A DNA stretch of 64,000 bases from Candidatus Sulfidibacterium hydrothermale (GCF_020149915.1 NZ_CP083760.1:496001-560000), one strand, 5' to 3'; shown: positions 51,689-61,581, counted from the first letter of the stretch. The notes: generated by a model not told the origin, from the letters alone. Numbers and translations: made by a program.

Positions 51689-53242
51689 ATGGCAAAGAAA
51701 AACGGAACCAAAACAGAAGAACCCCTTGAAAAACAATTGTGGAAAACAGCAGACAAACTGCGTAAAAATATTGATGCCGCCGAATACAAACACATTGTCC
51801 TTGGCCTGATATTTTTGAAATATATTTCCGATGCTTTTGAAGAACTGTATGAAAAACTGAAAAAGGGGGAAGGCGAATATGCCGGAGCTGACCCGGAAGA
51901 TAAGGATGAATATAAAGCGGAAAATGTATTTTTTGTTCCTGCCGATGCCCGCTGGAACTACCTTCAGTCCAAAGCCAAACAGCCCACCATAGGAAAAACG
52001 GTGGACGAGGCCATGGATGCCATTGAAAAAGAGAACCCGTCGTTGAAAGGCGTTTTACCCAAAGTGTATGCCCGGCAAAACCTTGACCCGACCAGTTTGG
52101 GCGAGCTGATTGATTTGATTGGAAATATCGCTTTGGGGGATGCCAAAGCCCGAAGTGCCGACATTCTCGGCCATGTGTTTGAATATTTTCTTGGCGAATT
52201 TGCTTTGGCCGAAGGCAAAAAAGGCGGCCAGTTTTATACGCCGAGAAGTGTGGTGGAACTGCTGGTTGAAATGCTGGAACCGTACAAAGGCCGGGTATTC
52301 GACCCCTGTTGCGGCAGCGGCGGTATGTTTGTACAATCCGAGAAGTTTGTAAACGAACATCAGGGACGAATCAATGATATTTCTATTTACGGACAGGAAA
52401 GCAACCAGACCACCTGGCGGCTTTGTAAGATGAACCTGGCCATTCGGGGTATCGACAGTTCACAGGTAAAATGGAATAACGAAGGTTCGTTTTTAAACGA
52501 TGCCCATAAAGACCTGAAGGCCGATTACATTATTGCCAATCCGCCGTTCAATGTGAGCGACTGGAGCGGTGATTTACTTCGTAAGGATGGCCGATGGCAA
52601 TATGGGGTGCCGCCTGTGGGAAACGCCAACTACGCATGGATACAACATTTTCTTTATCATTTGGCCCCCAGCGGGCAGGCTGGTTTTGTTTTGGCCAAAG
52701 GGTCGCTTACATCCAAAACTTCGGGTGAAGGCGAAATCAGAAAAAAACTGATTGAAGCCGGTTTGGTGGACTGCATTGTCAACCTGCCGGCCAAGCTCTT
52801 TTTAAACACACAAATACCCGCTTCGTTGTGGTTTATGAGCCGTAACCGGGCCAACGGGAAATACCGGGACAGAAGAAACGAAATCCTTTTTATTGATGCC
52901 CGGAACATGGGCCATTTGATAAACCGGAGAACCCGCAAGCTTTCAAAAGAAGACATTCAAAAAATAGCCGATACCTATCACAACTGGCGAAATCCCGAAG
53001 GTGATTATCAGGATATAAAAGGCTTTTGTAAATCGGCCACCGTAGATGAAGTCCGTCAACTGGATTATGTGCTCACGCCCGGAAGGTATGTGGGTTTGCC
53101 CGAAGAAGAAGACGATTTTGATTTTAACGAACGTTTCACAAAACTAAAAGCCGAATTTGAAGAACAGCTGAAAGAAGAAGCGGAGCTGAATAAACGGATT
53201 TTGGAAAACCTCGCAAAGATTGAGCTGAAAGATGAAAATTGA
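51689..53242 (+). CDS. hsdM: Type I restriction-modification system, DNA methyltransferase subunit
   Basis: 517 residues. HsdM N-terminal helical domain ([20 protein letters not shown] then [19 protein letters not shown]), the S-adenosylmethionine motif [11 protein letters not shown] at about 204-214, and the catalytic motif [12 protein letters not shown] near 283-294 (NPPF, an N6-adenine methylase). It forms the M2S methylase with HsdS and protects host sites. It opens the operon; the next gene overlaps its last 11 bp. Confidence 0.96.
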   Translation: MAKKNGTKTEEPLEKQLWKTADKLRKNIDAAEYKHIVLGLIFLKYISDAFEELYEKLKKGEGEYAGADPEDKDEYKAENVFFVPADARWNYLQSKAKQPTIGKTVDEAMDAIEKENPSLKGVLPKVYARQNLDPTSLGELIDLIGNIALGDAKARSADILGHVFEYFLGEFALAEGKKGGQFYTPRSVVELLVEMLEPYKGRVFDPCCGSGGMFVQSEKFVNEHQGRINDISIYGQESNQTTWRLCKMNLAIRGIDSSQVKWNNEGSFLNDAHKDLKADYIIANPPFNVSDWSGDLLRKDGRWQYGVPPVGNANYAWIQHFLYHLAPSGQAGFVLAKGSLTSKTSGEGEIRKKLIEAGLVDCIVNLPAKLFLNTQIPASLWFMSRNRANGKYRDRRNEILFIDARNMGHLINRRTRKLSKEDIQKIADTYHNWRNPEGDYQDIKGFCKSATVDEVRQLDYVLTPGRYVGLPEEEDDFDFNERFTKLKAEFEEQLKEEAELNKRILENLAKIELKDEN

Positions 53243-54680
53243 GGAAATTATCAAACAACCCGAAGGACGTAAAATTGAGTTTAAGGAAACTTTGCCCCGG
53301 AAATCCGAACTCAATAAAACCGTGGTCGCTTTTGCCAATGATGCAGGCGGACAACTATTTATCGGCATAAAAGATTATCCGAGAGAAATTATCGGATTGG
53401 ATGAAGAGCAGTTAATCCGCATGGAAGAAGAAATAAGCAACAGCATTCACGATAACTGCAACCCTGTTATTTTACCGGAAATTATGTTTTTAAACCATCA
53501 GGGAAAACATATTCTTGTTGTAAACATCCACAAAGGCAGCAACCCGCCTTATTACCTCAAAAGCAAAGGCAAAACAAACGGAACTTATATTCGTGTCGGC
53601 TCCACAAACCGTCTGGCCGATAGCGACATTATCGAGGAACTGGAAAGACAAAAGCAAAACATCTCTTTTGATTCATTAATTGTCCATTCCAAAACGTTTC
53701 AGGATTTGGAACTTTCGTCGTTTAAAAATCATTTTGAGGAGATAACCGGTGAAAAGGTCAATGAAACCGTATTGGAAAAAATGAATTTGATTGTCCGCGA
53801 CCAAAACCGGAAATTTCCGACCAATGCGCTTATCCTTTTGTCCGGCGACCCTCTCCGGAACGCCTTGTTTCCTTATGCCAAAATAGAATGTGCCCGGTTT
53901 AAAGGAACTACCCCGGGTAATTTTATTGACCAAAAAACAATTGATACCCCATTGAGTTTACAGGCAGAAGAAGCCTATAAATTTATTTTAAGACACATAT
54001 CGCAAGGTTCAACCTACGAAGGGGTTTACCGTAAAGACCGGTGGGAATATCCGGTAGTTGCCCTGCGCGAGGTAATACGTAATGCCGTCATTCATCGTGA
54101 CTATTCCCTTCGGGGCAAGGATATAAAGGTGGCGGTTTTTGATGATAAGATTGAAATTACCAGTCCCGGAAAACTGTTGCCTACGGTGGACTTTAATGAT
54201 ATGGAAGCCGGCCAGTCCGATATACGAAACATCACGCTGGCGCCCGTATTTAAGAAACTTGGCATTATTGAGCAATGGGGCAACGGATTGCAACTGATAG
54301 CCGGAGAACTGAAAAAATATCCTGAAATACAAATGCGGTGGAGTGAGCCGGGTATGGGGTTCCGGGTAACGTTTGTAAAAGAAAATTTTGTTGAACAGCA
54401 AGAGTTGCAGCAAGAGACACGGACAATTACGACCAATTACGACCGATTGCGACCGATTACGACCGATTACGACCGATTAACAATAGAGGAACAGAAAATA
54501 TTACTTTTCTTGCTTGATAACATGAAAATATCAAGAAAGTATGCCGTTGATTTATTGGATGTAAAGGAAACGAAGGCAAAAGAAATTTTTAATATGCTGC
54601 TGAATAAAAAACTTATCGAAAGAAAAGGAAAAGGGCGCAGCACCTTCTACACTTTAAAAAACAAAGGCAGTAATGAGTGA
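53232..54680 (+). CDS. AlbA_2/Schlafen-type domain and GHKL ATPase-like protein with winged helix
   Basis: 482 residues in three parts. Residues 1-130 are an AlbA_2 (DivIVA/Schlafen-like) domain: [44 protein letters not shown]. About residues 240-390 are a HATPase-like part with [38 protein letters not shown] and [16 protein letters not shown]. Residues 420-482 are a winged helix ([20 protein letters not shown]). Between the last two, five 10-bp repeats encode TTNYDRLRP-like residues. The family is often called a putative transcriptional regulator or ATP-binding protein. It overlaps hsdM by 11 bp and the next gene by 8 bp. Confidence 0.88.
   Translation: MKIEEIIKQPEGRKIEFKETLPRKSELNKTVVAFANDAGGQLFIGIKDYPREIIGLDEEQLIRMEEEISNSIHDNCNPVILPEIMFLNHQGKHILVVNIHKGSNPPYYLKSKGKTNGTYIRVGSTNRLADSDIIEELERQKQNISFDSLIVHSKTFQDLELSSFKNHFEEITGEKVNETVLEKMNLIVRDQNRKFPTNALILLSGDPLRNALFPYAKIECARFKGTTPGNFIDQKTIDTPLSLQAEEAYKFILRHISQGSTYEGVYRKDRWEYPVVALREVIRNAVIHRDYSLRGKDIKVAVFDDKIEITSPGKLLPTVDFNDMEAGQSDIRNITLAPVFKKLGIIEQWGNGLQLIAGELKKYPEIQMRWSEPGMGFRVTFVKENFVEQQELQQETRTITTNYDRLRPITTDYDRLTIEEQKILLFLLDNMKISRKYAVDLLDVKETKAKEIFNMLLNKKLIERKGKGRSTFYTLKNKGSNE
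54426..54475 (+). repeat. 10-bp tandem repeat inside the AlbA_2 gene
   Basis: Five consecutive units ATTACGACC(A/G), the third ATTGCGACCG, plus a partial ATTA. Ten is not a multiple of three, so gain or loss of one unit would shift the frame before the winged-helix domain. Confidence 0.9.
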
Positions 54681-55458
54681 GGTAATCAAAAATAAAGCCT
54701 ATACCGACTGGCTGAAACAATTAAAAGATAAAGTCCGCACGGCGCAAATAAAAGCAGCGGTAAAGGTAAACGAAGAGTTATTAAGATTGTATTGGTTTTT
54801 TGGTTCTCAAATTGTTGAGAAACAAAAGAAGGCAAATTGGGGAGAGGGTTTTCTAAAACAATTAAGCAACGATTTGCAATCGGAATTTCCTGAAATGAAG
54901 GGTTTCTCTGCCACCAATCTAAAATATATGAGAAACGGGTATCTCTTTTTCAGGGATGCAATTCGTCCGCAACCTGCGGACGTTTCAAAAAATCGTCCAC
55001 AACTTGTGGACGAATTGGACAACCAACCCTTTTTCCGGATTCCATGGGGGCATAACCGGGAAATTATTTCCAAATGTAAAGATATTGAAGAAGCCCTGTT
55101 TTATGTGCAAAAAACCATAGAAAACGGTTGGTCGAGAAATGTTTTGGTACATCAGATAGAATCTGATTTGTTTCGCCGGAGCAGCAAGGCCATTTCAAAC
55201 TTTTGGCAAACACTGCCGGCCCCGCATTCCGATTTGGCCTTGCAAACATTAAAAGACCCGTATCATTTTGATTTCCTGACCATGCGGGAAAAATACGACG
55301 AAAGAGAACTGGGAAATGCCCTGCGGGATATTTCAAAACCTATAGGAGTAAGCGAATACAAGCTCATGAAAAGGTTACCCGAAGAATACCAATCTTCGCT
55401 GCCCACCATTGAAGAAATTGAACAAGAACTGATGAAAAACAAGGAAGACTATGAGTGA
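54673..55458 (+). CDS. DUF1016 (YhcG-like) protein lacking the PD-(D/E)xK nuclease core
   Basis: 261 residues, against about 340-370 for usual YhcG proteins. The N-terminal DUF1016 domain is complete: YTDWLKQLKDKVRTAQIKAA, RLYWFFGSQIVEKQ, FSATNLKYMRNGYLFF, PWGHNREIISKCKDIEEALF, ENGWSRNVLVHQIESDLF. The sequence then passes from LTMREKYDERELGNAL directly to RDISKPIGVSEYKL and LPTIEEIEQEL, the family C-terminus. The roughly 80-90 residues that normally lie between, containing the D...ELK catalytic motif, are absent, and the frame is kept. It cannot be a nuclease of the usual type. It overlaps both neighbours by 8 bp (ATGAGTGA). Confidence 0.85.
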   Translation: MSEVIKNKAYTDWLKQLKDKVRTAQIKAAVKVNEELLRLYWFFGSQIVEKQKKANWGEGFLKQLSNDLQSEFPEMKGFSATNLKYMRNGYLFFRDAIRPQPADVSKNRPQLVDELDNQPFFRIPWGHNREIISKCKDIEEALFYVQKTIENGWSRNVLVHQIESDLFRRSSKAISNFWQTLPAPHSDLALQTLKDPYHFDFLTMREKYDERELGNALRDISKPIGVSEYKLMKRLPEEYQSSLPTIEEIEQELMKNKEDYE

Positions 55459-56545
55459 GTGGAAGAAAGTTAAATTGGGAGATATAATAAATTTAAAAAG
55501 AGGTTATGATTTACCTAAATCAAAAAGAAAAGCAGGGAATGTACCAATTGTCTCTTCTTCGGGTATTAGTGGAAGGCACACTGAATCGAAAGTTAGAAGA
55601 CCAGGGGTAATAACTGGAAGATATGGTACAATTGGTAAAGTTTTTTTTATCGATGAAGATTTTTGGCCGTTAAATACAACATTGTATGTTGAAAATTTTA
55701 GAGGGAACAATCCTAAATTTATATTTTATTTTTTGAGGAATTTTAACTTCGAAAAATATAGCGATAAAAGCACAGTTCCAGGTATAAATAGAAATCATAT
55801 TCATTTAGAGGACGTAATTATCCCCCCACTTCCCGAGCAACGTGCCATAGCCGAAGTATTAAGCAGCTTGGACGACAAAATAGACCTGCTCCACCGCCAA
55901 AACCAAACGCTGGAACAAATGGCCGAAACGCTTTTTAGGCAGTGGTTTGTGGAAGAGGCTAAGGATGATTGGGAGGTGAAACCTCTTGGAGAATTAGTAA
56001 CTGTTAAACGTGGAGGTTCTCCGAGGCCTATACAAGAATATATTTCAGATAGAGGTTTAAGATGGTTAAAAATATCGGATGCTACAAAAACTAATTCGCC
56101 ATTTATTTTTGAAATAAAAGAACATATAAAAATAGAAGGATTAAAAAAGACAACACTTTTAAAAAAAGGAGCATTAGTTCTTTCAAATAGCGCGACACCA
56201 GGTATTCCCAGAATACTACAAGTTGATTCTTGCATTCATGATGGTTGGTTACATTTTCCAGAATCACATTTTTCAAATGAATTTTTATACTTACTGTTTA
56301 AAAAAATACGACCAGAATTATTAATGCAAGGTAATGGAAGTATTTTTACAAACCTTAAAACGGATATTTTAAAAGAATATCCGATTCCAATTCCTGATGA
56401 CGAAAGTTTACAATATTTTAATAACCAAGTAAAATTGATTTTTGAAAAACTACTTAAAAATCAAATCCAAATCCGCACCCTTGAGAAACTGCGGGATACA
56501 TTGTTGCCGAAATTGATGAGCGGGGAGGTGAGGGTGAAAATGTAA
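55451..56545 (+). CDS. hsdS: Type I restriction-modification system, specificity subunit
   Basis: 364 residues with the usual two target-recognition domains and two conserved helical regions. TRD1 about 1-118 (WKKVKLGDIINLKRGYDLPK), CR1 about 119-170 (PPLPEQRAIAEVLSSLDDKI then LLHRQNQTLEQMAETLFRQ), TRD2 about 175-315 (EVKPLGELVTVKRGGSPRP), CR2 about 320-364 (QIQIRTLEKLRDTLLPKLM). It sets the DNA sequence recognised by the whole complex. The TRD-coding DNA is much more AT-rich than the CR1-coding DNA, a sign of domain exchange. Confidence 0.94.
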   Translation: MSEWKKVKLGDIINLKRGYDLPKSKRKAGNVPIVSSSGISGRHTESKVRRPGVITGRYGTIGKVFFIDEDFWPLNTTLYVENFRGNNPKFIFYFLRNFNFEKYSDKSTVPGINRNHIHLEDVIIPPLPEQRAIAEVLSSLDDKIDLLHRQNQTLEQMAETLFRQWFVEEAKDDWEVKPLGELVTVKRGGSPRPIQEYISDRGLRWLKISDATKTNSPFIFEIKEHIKIEGLKKTTLLKKGALVLSNSATPGIPRILQVDSCIHDGWLHFPESHFSNEFLYLLFKKIRPELLMQGNGSIFTNLKTDILKEYPIPIPDDESLQYFNNQVKLIFEKLLKNQIQIRTLEKLRDTLLPKLMSGEVRVKM

Positions 56546-56589
56546 GTTAAGAATAAATAGTTGTTCTCTATAAACAAATCATAATCAAT

Positions 56590-57006
56590 ATGTTTGATGA
56601 AATAAAAAAATACAAAAATAACGGACATTTCTTTTTTCAGAAAGGAGTTTCGTTGCTCGAAGTTAGTGCCGGTGTGCCGGAACTTCCCGGTGTTTATTAT
56701 ATTATTAAACTCGCACATGGTCGTGTTGATTTGGTGTACATTGGTAAATCAGGCACCATGGAACAAAACGGACATTTTAAAAATCAGCTTCTGAAAAAAC
56801 GACTAAATAATAAACAAGAGAATATGCGGCGTGAAGACTTTTTCCTGAAAAAAATAGAAGAGGAAAATATTGATGCACTGGACATTTATTGGTTTGTTAC
56901 CTTTGATAAACAAAACCACGATCTTCCGGCTTATGTTGAGGGGTTATTAATGCAGCGCTATTTTGAAGTACATGGCAAATTACCGGAATGGAATAAAGAT
57001 TTTTAA
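56590..57006 (+). CDS. GIY-YIG nuclease-like domain protein
   Basis: 138 residues. LPGVYYIIKLAHGRVDLVYI followed by GKSG gives the GVYYI...YIG core, with a Lys/Arg-rich helix (FKNQLLKKRLNNK), AYVEGLLMQRYFEVHG with the candidate metal-binding Glu, and a terminal PEWNKDF with Asn. These fit a minimal GIY-YIG domain with no added DNA-binding domain. It may be a nuclease or an inactive relative. It lies between hsdS and the HEPN gene with gaps of 44 and 30 bp. Confidence 0.75.
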   Translation: MFDEIKKYKNNGHFFFQKGVSLLEVSAGVPELPGVYYIIKLAHGRVDLVYIGKSGTMEQNGHFKNQLLKKRLNNKQENMRREDFFLKKIEEENIDALDIYWFVTFDKQNHDLPAYVEGLLMQRYFEVHGKLPEWNKDF

Positions 57007-57036
57007 TATGAGTAATTTATATTTTATAAATTATTT

Positions 57037-58311
57037 ATGAAAGTAGAAAATTTATATACGGGGATGTGGTGGCTCCCAGAATCTCAAGAAGAGAAATATT
57101 TTGGGAATTTGACGATAGATGTTGATGGAAAAGCAAATCTATGTTTGTTTTTCTTTGATCCGTATCAAAACATTTATTCTTTCTATAACCTCCTTTCACA
57201 AAAAAAACAAATAACAGGATTAGTGTATAATCTTAGTGAAAAACAAGATTATACTTTTCAACTAATAAATCCGATCCCAAGAGGAATGAATGAACAGGGA
57301 ATAAAAAAATACTTTTGTTCTTCATCCGAGTATATTATCAAGAAGGGTAATCAAGGTTTTTCAAATCTAATGTTAAAAAAAATTAGATTGTCAACAAATG
57401 TCATTAATGAATGGATAAAACCTACAGGAATAAAAGAAGATAGTTTAACAGACTCTTTTAGTTATATCCCCCCTCCAAATATTATTTTATATGAGGATTC
57501 GTCATATAAGGTTGGTATAGAATATAATGGTAAATACATTAAGGATAGTAAAAATAGTTCTATTCATATTTATGAATTGAAATGGATTTATGTGGAATTA
57601 AAAAAAGAAATATCCCTTGATAAAGTGCAAAACTTTATAGACTCTTTTGAAGATCTGTTTACTTTGATTTTAAAAAATCAAATAAAATTTACAGCTATTG
57701 AACTGGAAGATAAAAACGGAAAAATTTATGAATACCATTCTGCAAAAAGTAAAAAAGAGTTCTCAATAAATGGTCCTATTAGTAAAGAAGATATTGTTGA
57801 TTTTAATCTGTTTAAGAATAATTCCCAATCAATAATAAGCAATTGGTTAAAAAAAAGAGAAGAATTAAGGCTGATAATAAATAAATTTTTAACGACTTAT
57901 AAAAATATTACAATGTATGATGAAAATAAGTTTTTAGCTTATATTTCAATTTTAGAACAATATCATAAAATAAGGTTTAAAATTTTTCTCCCGAAAGGAG
58001 AACGTTATATGAGAATGTACAATAAGGTTTTATCTGAGTTAAAGGGAGATAGTCTTTCTTGGGTCAAAAAGCGTTTAGATGATAAATCAGAAATAAATTT
58101 GCGCTCTCGGTTTCGGGAATTAATAGAGAAAGGTATTTTACTTTGTGTAGAGAGTGATTTAAATAAATTAATTGAAACAAGAAATTTTCTTGTTCATTTT
58201 GATGAAGCTAAAAAAAATGTTTTTGTAAATCATGAATTATCATTTATAAATATATTCCTTGAAAGAAGCATAATACAAATGTTTTATAAAGAGTTATCAA
58301 TTGAAAATTGA
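57037..58311 (+). CDS. ApeA-like HEPN-domain protein (predicted antiphage RNase)
   Basis: 424 residues, very AT-rich codons. The N-terminus GMWWLPESQEEKYFGNLTID resembles the ApeA N-terminal domain: a short Trp-rich start and a beta-rich region to about residue 230. The C-terminal half is helical and ends in a HEPN signature, ETRNFLVHFDEAKK, with R about 381 and H about 386 (Rx4H). Family knowledge: ApeA-type HEPN proteins act as RNases in abortive phage infection. It sits between the GIY-YIG gene and hsdR, 17 bp before the latter. The ApeA assignment is from memory and needs a profile search; the HEPN motif is direct. Confidence 0.72.
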   Translation: MKVENLYTGMWWLPESQEEKYFGNLTIDVDGKANLCLFFFDPYQNIYSFYNLLSQKKQITGLVYNLSEKQDYTFQLINPIPRGMNEQGIKKYFCSSSEYIIKKGNQGFSNLMLKKIRLSTNVINEWIKPTGIKEDSLTDSFSYIPPPNIILYEDSSYKVGIEYNGKYIKDSKNSSIHIYELKWIYVELKKEISLDKVQNFIDSFEDLFTLILKNQIKFTAIELEDKNGKIYEYHSAKSKKEFSINGPISKEDIVDFNLFKNNSQSIISNWLKKREELRLIINKFLTTYKNITMYDENKFLAYISILEQYHKIRFKIFLPKGERYMRMYNKVLSELKGDSLSWVKKRLDDKSEINLRSRFRELIEKGILLCVESDLNKLIETRNFLVHFDEAKKNVFVNHELSFINIFLERSIIQMFYKELSIEN

Positions 58312-58328
58312 AATAAGAATTTGACTTT

Positions 58329-61300
58329 ATGACTAAAATCACCGAATCGGACGTTGAACAACTCACCATAGAGCTGCTGGAAAAACAAGGCTACCAATAC
58401 CTCTACGGCCCGGTTATTGCCCATGATGGTGCATATCCCGAGCGAACGAACTACGAAGATGTTTTGCTGGCTGACAGACTGCAACAAGCCATTCAAAGAA
58501 TAAACCCGTCAATTCCTTTGGAGGCACAGGAAGAAGCACTCAAAGAAATTCGCCGGATTCATTCCCCGGAGTTGCTCACCAATAACGAAACCTTTCACCG
58601 TATGCTCACGGAAGGAATTCCGGTTTCCTATCAAAAAGACGGACAGCAAAGGGGCGATTTGGTATGGCTGATTGATTTTGAAAATCCTGAAAATAACGAA
58701 TTTGTCGTGGTCAATCAGTTTACAGTCATTGAGAACGGAAATAATAAACGTCCAGATGTGATACTGTTTGTAAACGGTATTCCGTTGGTGGTGATTGAGC
58801 TGAAAAATCCAGCCGATGAAAATGCTACTCTTCTTTCGGCTTACAAACAACTGCAAACTTACAAACAAGCCATTCCTTCGTTGTTTACATATAACGGATT
58901 TATGGTTATTTCTGACGGGCTCGAAGCCAAAGCGGGTACTTTATCGTCCGGTATGAGCCGGTTTATGGCTTGGAAATCCGAAGACGGAAAAACCGAAGCT
59001 TCCCATTTGGTCAGTCCGTTGAAAACGATGATAAAGGGGATGCTGAACAAAGAAACTTTGCTGGATTTGGTTCGCCATTTCATTGTTTATGAGAAATCCA
59101 AAAGGGAAGACCCGAAATCGGGGTTAACAACAGTTTCCACTGTAAAAAAGCTGGCCGCCTATCATCAGTATTATGCTGTAAACCGGGCGGTGGAATCTAC
59201 TTTGCGTGCCAGCGGGTATCTGACAAAAGTAAAAAGCCCGGACAAAGGTTTACCGGAACAGCTTGCCACAGAATCGCCGGAAAGCTATGGTGTAGCCGGA
59301 GTAAAAAGTCAGCCGGAAGGCGACCGGAAAGGCGGAGTGGTATGGCATACGCAGGGCAGCGGCAAATCGCTTTCCATGGTGTTTTATACCGGTAAAATTG
59401 TGCTTACCATGGACAATCCCACCATTGTGGTTATTACTGACCGCAACGATTTGGATGACCAGCTTTTTGATACGTTTGCTGCATCCCGCCAGTTGTTAAG
59501 ACAGGAACCGGTACAGGCACAAAGCCGCGAACACTTGAAAAAATTGTTGAAAGTGGCTTCGGGAGGGATTGTCTTTTCCACGATTCAAAAGTTTCAACCC
59601 GACGAAGGCAATGTATATGAAACTCTTTCCGAAAGAGAAAATATCATTGTTATAGCTGATGAAGCCCACCGGACACAGTATGGTTTTAAAGCCAAAATCA
59701 TTGATGATAAAGATGAAACCGGACGGGTAAAAGGTAAAAAAATCGTTTATGGCTTTGCCAAATACATGCGTGATGCCTTGCCCAATGCCACTTACCTCGG
59801 CTTTACCGGAACCCCCATCGAAAGTACGGACATCAACACACCTGCCGTATTTGGTAACTATGTGGATGTGTATGATATTGCACAGGCCGTAGAAGATGGT
59901 GCTACAGTCAGGATTTACTACGAAAGCCGGTTGGCAAAGGTAAACCTGAGCGACGAAGGGAAAAAGCTGGTGGAAGAACTCGACAAAGAACTGGATACCG
60001 ACGACCTCACCGATACGCAAAAAGCCAAAGCCAAATGGACACAGTTAGAGGCTTTGGTCGGCAGTAAAAACCGGTTGGAAAATATAGCCAAAGATATCGT
60101 TACCCATTTTGAACACCGGCAGGAAGTGTTTGAGGGCAAAGGCATGATAGTAACCATGTCCAGGCGGATTGCTGCCGAACTTTATGATGAAATCATCCGG
60201 CTCCGTCCGGAATGGCATGCAGATGATTTAAACAAAGGGGTGATAAAAGTGGTGATGACCTCAGCCAGTTCGGATGGCCCTCAAATAGCCAAGCATCATA
60301 CTACTAAAGAACAGCGCCGATTACTGGCCGAAAGAATGAAAGACCCTGAGGATGAACTCAAGCTGGTGATTGTACGTGATATGTGGCTTACCGGTTTTGA
60401 TGTTCCCAGCTTGCATACCCTGTATATCGACAAGCCCATGAAAGGGCACAACCTGATGCAGGCCATTGCCCGCGTAAACCGGGTTTACAAAGACAAACCC
60501 GGCGGGCTGATTGTGGATTACCTCGGCATAGCTTCCGACTTAAAAAAAGCCCTTTCGTTTTATTCCAGTGCAGGAGGAAAAGGCGAACCGGCCATAGCTC
60601 AGGAACAGGCTGTACAGCTGATGCTGGAAAAACTGGAAATCGTATCACAAATGTTTTACGGCTTTCCTTACGAAGAATATTTTGCTGCTGACACGTCCCG
60701 GAAATTGAATCTCATATTGGCTGCCGAAGAGCATATCCTTGGTTTGGAAGACGGGAAAAAACGGTTTGTTCAGGAAGTCACGGCTCTGTCCAAAGCATTT
60801 GCTATTGCTATTCCACATGAACAGGCGCTGGATGTAAAAGATGAAATTGCTTTTTTTCAGGCGGTAAAAGCCCGGTTGGTCAAATTTGACGCTACCGGTA
60901 CCGGCAAAACCGATGAAGAGATAGAAACTACCATTCGTCAGGTAATCGACCAGGCACTGGTTTCCGAGAAGGTTATTGATGTATTTGATGCAGCCGGTAT
61001 AAAAAAACCGGATATTTCTATCCTTTCCGAAGAGTTCTTGTTGGAGCTGAAAGGAATGGAACATAAAAATGTGGCTTTGGAAGTGTTACGAAAGTTACTT
61101 CATGACGAAATCAAAGCCCGGACAAAAAGAAACCTTGTAAAAGGAAAGTCTTTTAAGGAAATGCTGGAAAAGGCCATCAACAAATACCACAATAAAATCC
61201 TGACTGCTGCTGAGGTCATTGATGAACTCATCAAGCTGGGGAAGGAAATTACCAATATGGATAAGGAAGCCGAGACGTTGGGATTATCCGATTTTGAATA

Positions 61301-61571
61301 TGCTTTTTATACAGCGGTGGCTGATAACGAAAGTGCCCGTGAGTTGATGCAAAAAGATAAGCTGCGTGAGCTGGCCGTTATTTTAACCGAGCGGGTTAAG
61401 GCCAATGCTTCTATCGACTGGACTATCCGGGAAAGTGTGCGGGCCAAGCTCAAAGTGATTGTAAAACGCACCTTACGGCAGTATGGTTATCCACCTGATA
61501 TGCAAAAACTGGCCACTGACCTTGTGTTGAAACAAGCCGAGCGTATAGCGGATGAGCTGGTTACGAATTAA
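58329..61571 (+). CDS. hsdR: Type I restriction-modification system, restriction subunit
   Basis: 1080 residues, normal for HsdR. An N-terminal PD-(D/E)xK nuclease (about residues 140-162): RPDVILFVNGIPLVVIELKN with Asp and ExK. Then SF2 motor: VVWHTQGSGKSLSMVF (motif I), IVVITDRNDLDDQLF, IVIADEAHRTQYGF (DEAH), LGFTGTPIE (III), MWLTGFDVPSLHTLYIDKP (V) and QAIARVNRVYKDKPGG (VI). The helical C-terminus (about 830-1080) binds the methylase. It translocates and cleaves unmodified DNA. All motifs are intact. Confidence 0.96.
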   Translation: MTKITESDVEQLTIELLEKQGYQYLYGPVIAHDGAYPERTNYEDVLLADRLQQAIQRINPSIPLEAQEEALKEIRRIHSPELLTNNETFHRMLTEGIPVSYQKDGQQRGDLVWLIDFENPENNEFVVVNQFTVIENGNNKRPDVILFVNGIPLVVIELKNPADENATLLSAYKQLQTYKQAIPSLFTYNGFMVISDGLEAKAGTLSSGMSRFMAWKSEDGKTEASHLVSPLKTMIKGMLNKETLLDLVRHFIVYEKSKREDPKSGLTTVSTVKKLAAYHQYYAVNRAVESTLRASGYLTKVKSPDKGLPEQLATESPESYGVAGVKSQPEGDRKGGVVWHTQGSGKSLSMVFYTGKIVLTMDNPTIVVITDRNDLDDQLFDTFAASRQLLRQEPVQAQSREHLKKLLKVASGGIVFSTIQKFQPDEGNVYETLSERENIIVIADEAHRTQYGFKAKIIDDKDETGRVKGKKIVYGFAKYMRDALPNATYLGFTGTPIESTDINTPAVFGNYVDVYDIAQAVEDGATVRIYYESRLAKVNLSDEGKKLVEELDKELDTDDLTDTQKAKAKWTQLEALVGSKNRLENIAKDIVTHFEHRQEVFEGKGMIVTMSRRIAAELYDEIIRLRPEWHADDLNKGVIKVVMTSASSDGPQIAKHHTTKEQRRLLAERMKDPEDELKLVIVRDMWLTGFDVPSLHTLYIDKPMKGHNLMQAIARVNRVYKDKPGGLIVDYLGIASDLKKALSFYSSAGGKGEPAIAQEQAVQLMLEKLEIVSQMFYGFPYEEYFAADTSRKLNLILAAEEHILGLEDGKKRFVQEVTALSKAFAIAIPHEQALDVKDEIAFFQAVKARLVKFDATGTGKTDEEIETTIRQVIDQALVSEKVIDVFDAAGIKKPDISILSEEFLLELKGMEHKNVALEVLRKLLHDEIKARTKRNLVKGKSFKEMLEKAINKYHNKILTAAEVIDELIKLGKEITNMDKEAETLGLSDFEYAFYTAVADNESARELMQKDKLRELAVILTERVKANASIDWTIRESVRAKLKVIVKRTLRQYGYPPDMQKLATDLVLKQAERIADELVTN

Positions 61572-61581
61572 TACAAAGAAA

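Noticed and set aside
54673-55458. The short DUF1016 protein as a sequencing frameshift or pseudogene
   Set aside because: The C-terminal family sequence continues in the same frame after the gap and the overlaps with both neighbours are intact, so an in-frame deletion explains it better.
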